From: Takifugu bimaculatus
Taxonomy: Eukaryota > Chordata > Actinopteri > Tetraodontiformes > Tetraodontidae
Reading direction: 5' to 3'
DNA: 64,000 nt
NCBI GenBank assembly: GCA_004026145.2
Contig: CP034985.2
Span: forward strand, 8,593,118-8,657,117
Part shown: piece by piece, positions 37,560 to 50,400 of the stretch
Numbering within the stretch: position 1 is the stretch's first letter
Layout of the letters: each line of letters opens with the position of its first letter
Notes under the pieces: generated by a model
Databases searched by the model: none
Told to the model about the DNA's origin: nothing
What the model saw: the letters and a program-made list of their open reading frames with translations, nothing else
Position numbers and translations under genes: made by a program

Positions 37560-40500
37560 GCAGACAGGCTGTCTTTGAAGCATCGATCATATCTGACAGC
37601 TCGAGGTAGAACGATTCATTAATTATGTGGGTAATCACGAGCCTGATGTGACGGTGATGGATTTAAAGGTTCAATCAAGCGTGAGGACAGTTTAATTTGT
37701 AGATGTGATTAATTTGATGTGAAATGTGAGCTGTTGATTCAATTGTTAAATCATTTCAGGCCTCTGACCGGCGAAGCTCCTCGTCCATTTGACCACACAG
37801 AAGCTGAGCTGAGTCCCGATGGAGCGTTTTCTCAAGTCTCTGATAGGAGCTGCCCACCGAGGCCCAACGTTCTTCCACGTTCCTGCTCTGCTCCTCCAGT
37901 AGCTGCACAGGAAACACACCTTACCTTCCATCATCGGCATCGATGTGACAAATATCAACTTCTGCGCGTTTGCTCACCTGGAGGAAGTCCAGGTGGCCTT
38001 CGGTTTGCTTGAGGGAGAACAGAGGCTGCTTCCTCAGCGAACACTGCAGCCTGCTGGTGAGCAGAGACGCCTCCCTCAGGCCTCCAGAGAAGCAGCCCCA
38101 CAGCTCCAGAACCTGCTGGAGAGCCGCTCGCAGGGTTCCCGTCTGGAGAGGAGATGGCAGGAGGAGGTGACTGGCAAGATCTCCCTCTGCTCCCTGATGG
38201 CTGTGTCCTCCTCTCCTCTCCTCTCCTCTCCTCTCCTCTCCTCTCCTCTCCTCTCCTCTCCTCTCCTCTCCTCTCCCCTCTCCTCCTCCCCTGCCCTCCC
38301 CTCCTCCCCTCCTCTCCTCACCTCTTTGCTGAGGTCCTCACAAACATGACGGACAGCATCTGCCTGAGCAGAGAAGGTCAGATCAAGTGTGGGTCCAACG
38401 GTCACATCCATCGCTCGCAGAGTGGTGCCAACCTCGTCGACTCTGACCGAGAGTTCCTGGAAATAGAAAAAACAAAGCCCTTCTCAGATGAGAGGATGGT
38501 GTGTGTGTGTGTGTGTGTGTGTGTGTGCATGTGTGTGTGTGTGTGTGTGGGCGTGCCTCCAGCTCCAGCAGTGATCTCTGAGCCTGGGTCTGACTGATGG
38601 GCTCTTTTCTCCGACCCAGCCGGTGCTTCTGCTCCTCGGTCCAGCCACGGAGCTGCTCTAACCTCTCCTCTCTCTTCGTGCACTTTCTGTGCATGTGCTG
38701 AGCGTCATCGATCTGCGAGGACAGAACAGAGCCTGGGGAGTATCCATGTACCGATGGATGCGTTGAAGGACGGTTCTGTTTCATTAAAAGCTCAAGAACA
38801 CACCTGAGTCCTCACGTCTGTCAGGAGGAGCTGGCAGTGCCGTCCCAGCTCGCCCATCTGCTCTGCAAAAACGGTCTTTTGGTCAGGAGATGGTCTCAGC
38901 GTCGTCTCGCACCAGCTGAGGCCCAGTCTGGCACAGGAAGTCCAGTAAGGTCTGCGCCTTGGTCATTGCGCCCTTTAAACCCTGGAAAACAGCTTTTATA
39001 TAAAGATCTCAACAAAACAGAGCAACAACAAACCCACAGAGTCTCTGATGTTCAACACTGCTGCAGGTTCTGGGACGGAGGTTCTGGGACCGAGGTTCTG
39101 GGACCGATCCTGGATTACTGAGAATACCTGGTAGTTCTGCAGGACATCGGTCAGCTGAGCGGCGTTTTCAGCCTTGGAGACGGTTTCTTTCTCGTGGATC
39201 AGACGGGTCTCCAGCCCCTGGAACCAAACCTGCAGGCCCGGCAAGAGCTTGACGGGCGGCCACTGGTCCAGTAGGCGCCGCTGCAGCTGCTCCTGTAGCT
39301 TGGACAGAGCAGAGGTCACATGGCTCCAGTCGACCTCCAGCTCCGACACCTGGGCCCTCGGCCAATCGGCTGCCCTCAGAGACTCCATCTTCACTGGCCA
39401 CGGCGTCGGCCTCCACGGAGAAGTCCTGCAAGAGTCCGGATCAGAAAGACACCGGTGAACCGGGATTTGAGGTCTGCAGATGTTACGTTTAGACCACAAT
39501 TCCCAAATGTAAAGTCAATGTTTTGGGAAATGACGGCACGGCGCCTTGACATCAGCTTTACCAGCACTCTGATCAGATGCTTGTGAACACACTCCTGGTC
39601 CCCGTCAGACTCGTGGATCCGGCTGGACCAGGCCTGTAGGAGTTTGTTGGCACCGACCAGCCAGTCGGCGACCGAAGAGAAGACCGGGGGAGCTCTGTGG
39701 GGAGGGCGAGAAAAGCCGAGCCGGTGAAGTGAAACCCAGCAGCTGTTTGACGGTTCACCCAGAGTTTTATGGCCAAAATCAAGTTTGTGTTTCCCTCTTT
39801 TTAGAAACAAATCTGGATTTGGAAAAGAAGGAGAAGCTGCTGCTCCTGGAGGCTGTGTCGTAAATCAGATCCCTGTTCTGGTTCTGGTCTTAGTCATCCT
39901 AATGTCCCCCTGGTGCTGGGGTCCAGGTCAGTGTCACCAAAAACAAGCTGAGTTATCGTTAATGAAACCCGAGTCATCTGCTCCTGCCGTCACAAACAAA
40001 TCAGACCATGTCCTGTGCTGGTGCACGAATAAACGTGCACGTGCGCTCCGCAGAGTCCCGGATGAGTCTTCCTGTCACCAGGACCGGAAGGCTGGGGAGG
40101 TTTCCCACCTGCTGGTGCGGTCCCGTTTGTCTCTGCAGCGCCGCGTCTCCTTCTCCTTCCACCACCGTGGCTCCAGGGCGCCCCCTACAGGTCCGACCGG
40201 TTCTCCCTGCAGCCCACTGAGCTGGTCCAGCAGCAGCCCTGCAGCAGCCTCGCTGTCGCCCGGCTTCTTCAGGGTGAGCTGGTTTAAAAAAGGACGCAAG
40301 AGGACTCACATGGTTCTGAGGGGTTTGCAAAGGGATGTGGCTCTGATTCCAAAGTGACTGTGTAAAGGGACATTTGTCTGCGTGGAAACACTCTTTTTTG
40401 GTACTTTCTTTTCTGAATTCAGCACGTGAGGTTTCCACTGGTGGTGTCGGGGCCAAAGGGAAGGTTCTTGGAGACGGGAGCGAGCTGGTGATACCTGGCA

Positions 40501-41468
40501 GGTGTCCAGTCTGAGTTCAGTCGGCTTCTGGTCATCCCCCTCCGTCCCCCCAGCGCTCAGTCGGCCGTACAGCCCCTCCCAACGGGCCCAATCCTGCGGC
40601 AGGGTACAGCGTTTTAATGGCTCAGCACCGACACACAAACGACCCAAATGCAGGGAGGCAAACCTGGATCCTCTGCTGGGAAACCACCTCCTGGTCCAGA
40701 ATCCTTTGCTGCAAACATCTGGCTCGGACCTCCAGCTGAGTCCACTCGGCCCCCAGACTCACGAGCGCTTTGGGCTCTCGTTGGAACAGATTCTGCACAA
40801 ATGCCACCTGAGAGTCCAGGACATGCAGGAGCTTCTGGAGAGACAGAAGATCTCCGTAGTCTCCACATTAAAGAAAGGTGGCAAAAGTAACTACAAAGGA
40901 TTTGTACTCTGTTGCCTCCCACCTTTGAGAGGGGAGCGGGTGAACAGTACAAACCCAAAGCACCCTGGGATACCTGCTGCCTGCGGAGAGCTGCCTCGGC
41001 CCCAGCGCGGCTGTGGACCTGGCTCAGTCCTTCGGTCAGGCAGCCCTCCCCCTGCTCCAGGAGGCCACCTATCCCCCGAAGCAACGAGCGGGAAGCTTGC
41101 AGCAGCCCGGCTTTCTCACCTGGACCCTCCTGGACGCGTCTGCCAAGAATGAGCTGTAAAAAGATGGACAATGATTTAATGCAATAATATTATATAATAA
41201 TGACTAGTGAGTAGCTTATAATGTTATTAGCTTAAAGCTATGTATGGGCTAGCACCTAACTGCATAGACTTTTGCAGATTTTCCTTGTTTTTATCATTAT
41301 TTGTAGTAGAAGTAATGGGAGGATATTTTATTATATTGTTATTTTGCTAGTACTTTTTATGAACAATTGTTTTTTGCTAATGTTAATATTTTGCTAGTAC
41401 GTTTTTATGAACAATTGTTTTTTGCTAATGTTAATATTTCCAATGTATCTAATGCAATCAGCGTGATC

Positions 41469-41499
<31 letters not shown>

Positions 41500-44400
41500 C
41501 GATTCTACCAACAATTACCTCCATAATGGGGCTGTCCATCAGATCGGGGAATGTCCAACAAGGTTTTAGATCGAACACATCACAAATGTTCAGCAGGTTG
41601 TTGAGCTCCTGTTTCACAGTTCAGGAAGTTCACTGTTAAGATCCTCGATAAAAGGAAAATGCGAAAAGTCGCACACTTTGGTGTCGAACATGGGCCCAGT
41701 CAGCACGTTGACGCTGCTTTATTCAGGCATCAGAATTATTGTCACTGTTTCAGACGGAGAATATTTAAACACTGATCCTGATGAGGCGACTGCAGCTGTG
41801 CTCTGTTAGGTGTGTTTCTGACCTGATGTTGGCACGGAAGGTCCAGCTGCTGGCTGAGCTGGCAGCAGAGGGGGGTGCAGCTCAGCGGGACCATGTCCAG
41901 ACAGTCCTGAAGAGACCTGACGGCAGCGCTCGGCCTCCGGATGTTCCCTCGATATACGGGGCAGGATCTCTGACCTTACTGCGGCCATCAGCTCAGACAG
42001 CTTCAGCACCTCTGTCGACAAACACTGGTGACGAGATTTAATCAGATACGGACTGGAAACGTGTTTGGGACGTGCAGCTGGAACGGGCCAGTCACCTCCT
42101 GCTGGAGCAGCCTCAGCTGACTGCCATCGTTCCTGGCATCGGAGGGCTTCAAACCGGAGTCCGTTAACTCGGTCAGACAGAGGAGGACGCTTCTTACGGC
42201 TCTGAACATCTCCTCGTTCAGATCAGGATGCAAACTGTCGGCCCCCCTCTGAGACAGCAGCAGAAACACGTCAGTCACTTTCATTACTGACGCCCCTGTG
42301 AGCAGAGTGCACATTAGGCTTAAAAATACCAAAATGGGACCCCAAAAGGGATAAAGGGGTTGTAGTGTCTGAAGAATGTGTATTGTTCCCTAGCAGATCC
42401 CGATTTCTGCTGAGGATCTTAGCTTTAGAGACCTTATCTTCTTCAGCCATCCTGGCACCATATCAACATGTTCCATCTGTGTCCTATGTTGTTCCTCTAC
42501 TCCTGATTTGGTCAGGGGTTTGCAGGGGTCACAAGAAAGGAATGTGTTTACTTGACCATATATAAGGGGCTACCGAACCAAGCACTTCGGAGATCTCCAC
42601 CATCAGGACCAGGAAACCTCCCTCGGACAATCTGCGGTGTCCGATTGATACCTCACTTTTCTCTCCAATAAACATCTCTCATAACCAAGTCAGGTGCCTT
42701 TCGAAGATTCCTTTTAAATCAGCACATCTCTACTATCACCAGAAGAAATTTACCACATGGTTAAGACGAGACGAGAAGAGTGACAGTTGGAACCTAAAAA
42801 AAGCGCTAATTAGCATTAGGTGGCTAGCTTTAAGCATCAGCGCCAAAGTTGCTAGTTTCACCTCTTAACCTCAGTAACAATTAAACGTACTATTTGTCTC
42901 AACATGGCAACAGACTCCTGCGTCCTCCAGAGAGCTTCACAAGTGGACCTGGGAGACATCAGCATCCTGCGTGAAACCTGAGGGGACAGAAACCTTTTCA
43001 AAACAACCCGTGGTGAATGATGTAGCTGCTTCTCCAGCCTCACTCCTCTTACATCCTGCACACTCTCTCCTCCCTCTGAGCCGATGCTCTGGCGTTCCTC
43101 CTTCACCTGTCCTAAAGAGGCCATCTTCTGGGAGATTTGCATGAAAAGTTGTCTCCAGCTCAAATCACCTCCTTCACACCCATTTCCTTGTCCTTGTTGA
43201 GATGTGTCCACTGAAACTGTTTTGATCGTCTCTGTCGTCTTTTTGTGGCACGTCTACATTCTCAATAACCTGGAAAATGGACATTTAAAACCAAATAAAG
43301 CTAAATCTTCTTCAGTGTGCTTGTTCTTTTTCCACAAATGCTCACCTGGTCCTTTCGGAGGTCAACAGTCGGGGACAAATGGACCTGTCCCTTCTCTCTG
43401 ACGGCCCCTGATGCTTCGGCAGCACTAAACGGGCGTCCAGCTCCCTCTAGGAGCGGGATTTGAACCCCGCTGAAGGTCAGGTCAGGTGTCCCAGCAGTAA
43501 TCTGACACTCAGCTGGCCGACATTCATGAAGAGACTCTTTGTTGCCACCGTCGTCTTTGGGAACCACCGTAACGGAAGCGGTCTCAACCGTTTCTGCATT
43601 ACTTACACCTGCAGAAACGTTTACACTCGTCTCCATTTCAGGAATAAGCTCTCCCCCGTCCAGTATCTAATAGATTTAAATAGGACGAATAAACAAAACC
43701 AACCATCATTGTTGCAGGGATGTGAACAAATTTCAGATTATAAAACATTGCAAAGAAGGATTAAATGTCCAACATGTCCATATATGATGCAGGACTTTTA
43801 CCATGTGGTCTGATCGCCTTAGAAGTTCCTCGTTGTCCTCACTTTGTTTCTCTTCCAGGTCCTGAAACATGATAAAAAAAGCTAATTGAAACCTCATATA
43901 TGGACACACGCGCGCCAGGGACACATATGTGGGACGCTGTCTGCATGTCCGCGTCTCCGAGGGCAGCACGTTTCACACAGCTGCGTGTGACAGCGAAGAG
44001 GTGAACAATGGATCACCGAGTCAGCCACGTAAGACCGGAGAGGGCGTAAATAAGGAGGCACACAGGGATGCGTTTATCCAGGCTTTACCTCAGGAATGCT
44101 ACAGGTTAGCGTGTCAGAGGACGAAGAGTGACAGCTCTTGTTCTCCTCGTCTGGATCGGACATTACAATTGGCTCCTGGCTCTTGAGACTGAAGGGGAAC
44201 GAACGAAAGTTTGATTTACTCGACCAAATTTACCTGTCGGGGAGAATTCATCCTCTCATTGAGCGTCCCATTAGCGCCACGCTCAAACAGCACTCATCAA
44301 GAGTCTACATTTCTGGATGGGTCTTCTATAAAGCTCTAAATTCCTCTTCCAAATTTTTTTTAAATACATCAAAAAATCCCATTTTCACACCTACAAATCA

Positions 44401-47400
44401 AATCTGATGGATATTTTGTGCACCTGTCATGTATGTTTTCCCGTAAAGGCACAAGTACCTGCAGCTGCATGGACTGTTGCTCGGTGAGCTGCTCCAGCTC
44501 CTGGACTGTCTGCAGGAGCTGTTGAGCTCTGGAGAAGATCAGCAGGCTCTCCTCTGCTCCCTGAGGGAGGTGAAGTTCTCCTTTGCAGCTCTCCACCTCC
44601 TCCAGCGTCCTTCGTATGGACGCCATGTTGGTTAGAATGACCTTCAACATGTAAGAGAAGAATGTAACTGACCCTTAGGTGTTCCATCTGTATCGGAGGC
44701 TTTGAATCAGTGATCAGTAGCAGCACACAATCACCTGTTGCTCCCTTAGACTTAAGCTGGAGTTGTCAACAGACGACAAAATAGCTTGAATCTTAGCAAC
44801 GTTGTTGTCCAAGGTCTTCACCTCTTCTTCCATGGCCTCCACCTCCTAAAACGTAGATGTCACATGTCAATATTTTCATTGCCAGCGTCGTTTCTACCCG
44901 AAACATCCAACTATGGCCGAAACCCGATGCTGATTGTTTTACCTGAACAGCCTGAACAAAAAGCTCCAGCTGCTCCAGGATGGTACGCTGCATTTTGTGG
45001 ACTTGCTGGTCGCTCTGCTGCAGCCTGTCCTTCTGCCAGCTCATGTTGCACACGGAGCAGATGTCATCTAGGACTGCCCTGAAGTCCTGCATGACGAGTC
45101 TGATCCGCTCCGAATCATCCAGCACCAGCTGCAGACCAGTTCCCAAACCAAAGTCAGCAATTCAGCAAAGGGACATTTTATAGGATCCACAACCTCGAAG
45201 GACAGTTTGAGGGTCAAGACTTGTTCAGGTTAGGGTAAGGAGGTTAGTTGGGTTGGTTTGGCTTCGAGGATTGTGTCTATAATGTGTGTGTGTGTGTGTG
45301 TGGGTGTGTGTGTGTGTGTGTGGGGGGGGGGTTATTGTTCTAGACCTGAAGGGAGTTCGCGTGGTTCTGCAGGTTTTTGGCTGTTGTGAAGCTGCAGGGG
45401 GCATAGAGCCATGACTGTGCCTCCTCCAACCAGCAGGTGGCACTGTACAGTATACCATCAAACTCCTGAAGACAGGTGGGGATCTGGCGTGGGAAAATTA
45501 GATCACACTCCAGAGAAATAACGGCTTTGATAATAACTGGCCCTATGTTCTAATCCTGCGGGGCGAAAACGCCCCCAGAATTCCTCACCTTTCCCAGGAA
45601 GGCCGTGCGTTGTTCGGCCATCTGCGCTGCGTTCTGGTAGAGCTGCAGCGGCCGCGTGAGTTGGTCCACGAGTATGTGGGCTTGATCAGGGTGATCCTCT
45701 GCAAGATCCTCCACCTCATTTTCCAGGAGCATCAAGCGGCTATGCCAAGCATCCAGCTTATCCCACACATGCTGGGGAACAAGAAAAAGAGGATCTGATG
45801 TGCACGATCTGTCGATATGAAGCTGTTATTGAAGAGAAGAACGTTATCGGGTACAGAATGACACACGGACGAAGGGACACCTTGAGTAGATGTTGTGCTT
45901 CGTCCACTGTTGGGCTCTGCTGCTCCAGTAACACCTTCACGGTCTCCAGGCTAGATTCCAGCTCAGCCACTTGAGAGTCCAGCTTCCAAACTGGGTTTTT
46001 CTTCCCTGTGAGCTTTATGAAAACACATTAATGAGCTACCCAAACATTCAGTTGTCCCAATCATCTAGATTACTGCACAAGGAAAATATTTGGAGGTAGT
46101 CTCAGACTATAGAAAATATACCTGTGTTTGATGCATCGTAAAAGTATAAGCAACAGGAAAGGTGGTATCAGTTACCCTCTCCTCTTCCTTTTGAATGGAC
46201 AGATGAGCTTCGTCTAGTCTTCTGCAGATATCAGCCGGTATCACAGGGTAGCGGATTTGCGCCCTCTCTCTGATGCGCTCTAGTTTGGCCCTCTGAGACG
46301 ACAACTCTTCTCTGAATTCCTGCAGAAATTGAAAAGAAACGGGGATTTTCAACACAGTTAGACCTGCAAGGTCTATTTTGCCAAAAGGTGAAAAGTGACA
46401 TTCTCAGCAACGGAGGAGCCTGACCTGATGTCCCAGTGAGGAAAGAACGGCCGCCACCTGTTGCTCCACCTCTCCTATCTCAGTCTTTGACCTCCTGTCG
46501 CTCTCTCACCTCTGCCTGGGCTGCAGCTAACACCAGCAGGTTTCTCTCCTTTAAACTGTGGGGAGCAGGAGCCCTTCAGCATCTTTGGCTTAAGAGAGGG
46601 GTTATTTCAGAAATATATGACAGAATTCACACCTCACTACGCTCTCTCGGCTCATCGCCAGGGTTTTGCCCACAGGTCCGGGACTGAGGGGCTCCTGAGA
46701 TGTAGAGGAAATGAGAACTTGCTCCATTCGATGCTGCAGGGAGGCCAGGGCCTGCTGCTGCACCTGCAGGGCTGCCTGGTGCATTTCAGCCCGACCCAGA
46801 AGCTCCTGAGGATCCACCATAGTGAAACTCACAGTGGAGGTGTCGAGAACATCGGCCTGCAGCGTATTCAGACACCTACGCGACTCCTTTATCTACAGAA
46901 AATGCAACAGCCGTGCATCAGAATGGTAAGCTCATCAATATGGGCGTACTGAGAGGATCTCTGGGTAAGTTCTGGTGAAACTCACACTTGCGGTAATGTC
47001 TCGCCACTCGTTTGCTCTCTGTTGTGCGTGGGCCGTCAGGAGGCCAATGCCACGTCGCAAACACAGCCAGCGCCTCCACAGGGCTCCCAGTTCGCCACCT
47101 TTTCCAACTCCACAGCCCTGCATGGGACATCCGGCCCTCAGTTCTTCGATTTGGGTGGAGACGCTACGGAGATCTTCCATCAGCAACTGAAAGAGGTCAA
47201 ATTTGGTATCAATTTGGCTGGAATGTTCCTAAAATGCAATGGTCAAAGACTTCTAGTTGCTCCTGGGACAAGTGCGCGCCATGAATTTTGTTTATTTTCT
47301 GTCCAACTAAAAGCTCTATTAAATGAAGGTGGCATTTGCATTAAAATTCTAATCACATTGGTCATAATTACAATAATAACAATGCTACCACACACTAACC

Positions 47401-50400
47401 ACAGCTAATGCTTGTGCAAACTGCCCTAATTTGATCATTTAGACATTTATCCTGCATTTATAGCACCCAAAAGTTGAACATAACTATATTTATATATATA
47501 AAAAACTATTCATTTTAAATAAATCGATCATTTTCTAGACATGTTCCCAACCAAGTGAAACCATGGGTGTGTCATGAAGTTCAGAATCATGCACGTGAGG
47601 TCTAATTTAATGATTTAATGGTACCATCCACACAAGGATACTAAGGAATGTAAATGTACCGGTAATACTGGTCACTTTGTAGGTCAGGCTGGTCGAGCAT
47701 TAGAGGGAAAATGAAATGATAACTCAAAGTAGTGGATTTAATGAAGCCCATCCACATTTGTAAATCAGAAAAATAAAATAGAAATCCAGCAGCAAAGAGA
47801 TGGATGAGCCAGCAGATCAATCTATATATAATATATAAACTACATATAATGGGGCCTTTCTGAGTCCATCAATGATGGCCATAGAGGCTGAAGGGTTCAA
47901 TGGCAGCAACTACCCATGTCCTTCCCGCCTACCGTAGCTGCTTCCTGTTGGCCGACACATTTCTCGAAGGATGTGGTTTTTTCTGCAGCCCATTCTGAAA
48001 GTTTGGTTTGGAGCCCCGACAGAAGCTGCCCCAGAGCCTCGTGGCACTTCTTGTGGCCTCGTTGTCTCATTTTGCACCTGTTAGAAGTTACCTTTAATTT
48101 CACTTGGGAGAAAACGGAACAGAAACCATTGCGTCACAATGAAAGCCAGTACCTCTGCAGCGATTCCAGTCTGATCTGAGCTTGGGCCTCCATTATGGCT
48201 CTTCCCACTGTCAGCTGACTGAGGATGCTGATGTGGAGCTCCTCGGTGTCTGGGCAGGACAGGCAGGATTGCTGAGGCAGCAGCCCTGAGAGGTGACTGA
48301 TGTGAGCCTGAAATCCAGCTTCCAGAGCTTCCAGAGCTTGTTGAGTTTGTTTCTGTTCCTCGGTACAATCAGAAAACCCTCCAGGAGCTGTTAAGAAGGT
48401 GGCTTCAGCATTATGGAGGAAACTGATCGCTCCCTGAGCAGCCCAGTGGTAGTCTTTCAAGGATTCTCTGGCCCGAGACAAACTCTCCTGTTGAAGACGC
48501 ATCATTTGGGTAAATAAACTTTAGTGAAATAAACCATGAAAGTGATGATCAAGCTCACCATTCTTAACTGGCACTCATGCTTGGCTGCACTCTTGAGAGC
48601 GTAAAGGTCTTTGGAGTTTTTCTTCTCGATCTTCTCCTTCTGTCCCAGACCTTCCAGTACCCTCACGCCACACTCCAGATTTCTCCAAATAACCCAACAT
48701 CTTTGCAGTTTGATGTCTATGACCTTCTCATCTGGTTTTACTGGTTCCACTCCCCCCAGTTCTGCTCTGATTTTTTGCAAGTGCTCAATAAATAAAGGGA
48801 ACTCAGATGAGAAATCCAGGCCCAGCAGAATCTTGTTCTCTAGATATTTGATATCTTCTGTGATGGAATGTTCCCAAGAGCCTAGGGTCTCCACATTCTG
48901 GATAATTCTTTGTCTCTCTGAATGAAGCTCCGATGGGGACAAGTCCTGAGCTATGGCCTCTAATTGGTCTGCTGCTTCCTGACACTGGGTCTTCACCAGA
49001 GGAAGTTCGACCAAGAGCGTCTGGCACAGTCTGAACCTCTCACCCACGCTAACGGTGGTAGCTTTTACACACTGTGTCTGCTCCCTGGTGATGCTGATGG
49101 ATTCCTCCATTTGTTTCCTAAGGTGCAAATATTTGTCTTGCTCATAGGCGTTGACACTGAGAGCTTTGCACTTGTCTTGCAGTTCTCCAATTGTGCAGAG
49201 CAGAGAGCTTCGTTTGGTTTCCTGGCAATGCTGAAGCTCTTGAACCTCCCACTGATGCTCGATCAGCATGTGCATCAGGTGCTCCAAGGTCAAAATGGTT
49301 TCGTGGCTTAACGGGAATCTTTCCTGTTCTAACGCAACAGAAATCTGCTGTAAACTGATCTGGATATTGGACAGTTCCTCCTCTGAAGATCTTCTCTTAA
49401 ATATCAGCTCCTCTAATTCCCAGCAGCTTGCTTTCTCGTGAGCTACTAATCCATCTAACATGGCCCAAAGGCCTGAGAGACGATTCACAAGGTAGTGACT
49501 TTCTCCTGGACTCAAGTCTGGGGATATTTCCCTGCAACTATCCATCACTGCTTCTAACTGTTTCATGTGGTTCTCTAAATCCACTGTGGATGATTTGATA
49601 CTTTTTAGCTCACTCTCTAGCTTGCCGAGGTCCGCTTTGGAGATGCTGTCAACGTGGGTGTAGGGATCCTTTTTACCAACAATCTCGACCAACCAGGCGT
49701 CCATGTTAGCGAGTTGGAAGAACAGCTTCTCCCTGTCCTCCAGATTTTTCTTCATGGTGTCCAGAATACATTCCAGGTTCTTGTCTACAGTTTCATACAG
49801 GCCCACCGTTGCCTGCCAAAGCTGGAGAATTTCTGCTTTTTCCATAAAAACATCTTTCATCTGCTCAGATTCCACTCTCAGTTTCAATCTCTTGGATGAA
49901 AAATCACTCTGAAATTTCTTCATCTCGGCGATCTGCACATAAGCCTCCTCTGGAAACAAAGCTAACTGTGGTCCAACAGCAATGTGGTTTTCGGCCTGTT
50001 TCGCCCACTCGATCCACTCTTGGATTTGCTTATTGGCCTTAGCTGTCAAAGTACCATAACAATTGTAGGTACTTGTGTCTAACTTGCTCTTGGTAACACT
50101 TATTAAAGACTTCAGATCAAGAAGATTGTGGATTGTCTCGTCCTTCTCTTTCTGTCCCAACGAAATAAGAGTAAGAGAATCTAATTGGGCCTGAAAGCGC
50201 AGACAAAGCTGATTGTACAGTTTCAGCTCAGCTCGAAGACAAAGGTAACCAAAAGTGTCTGTGGCCTCGGAATCTAAGCTTCTGCAGAGCTTCAAGCTTG
50301 GCTTTAAGCTCCCCTATGTTGTTTATTAAAAGAGAGTGCTGACAGACGGTGTTGGAGGCGTGCCAAAATGCCTCTCTTGATGCTTCCTACTAAATGTCTC

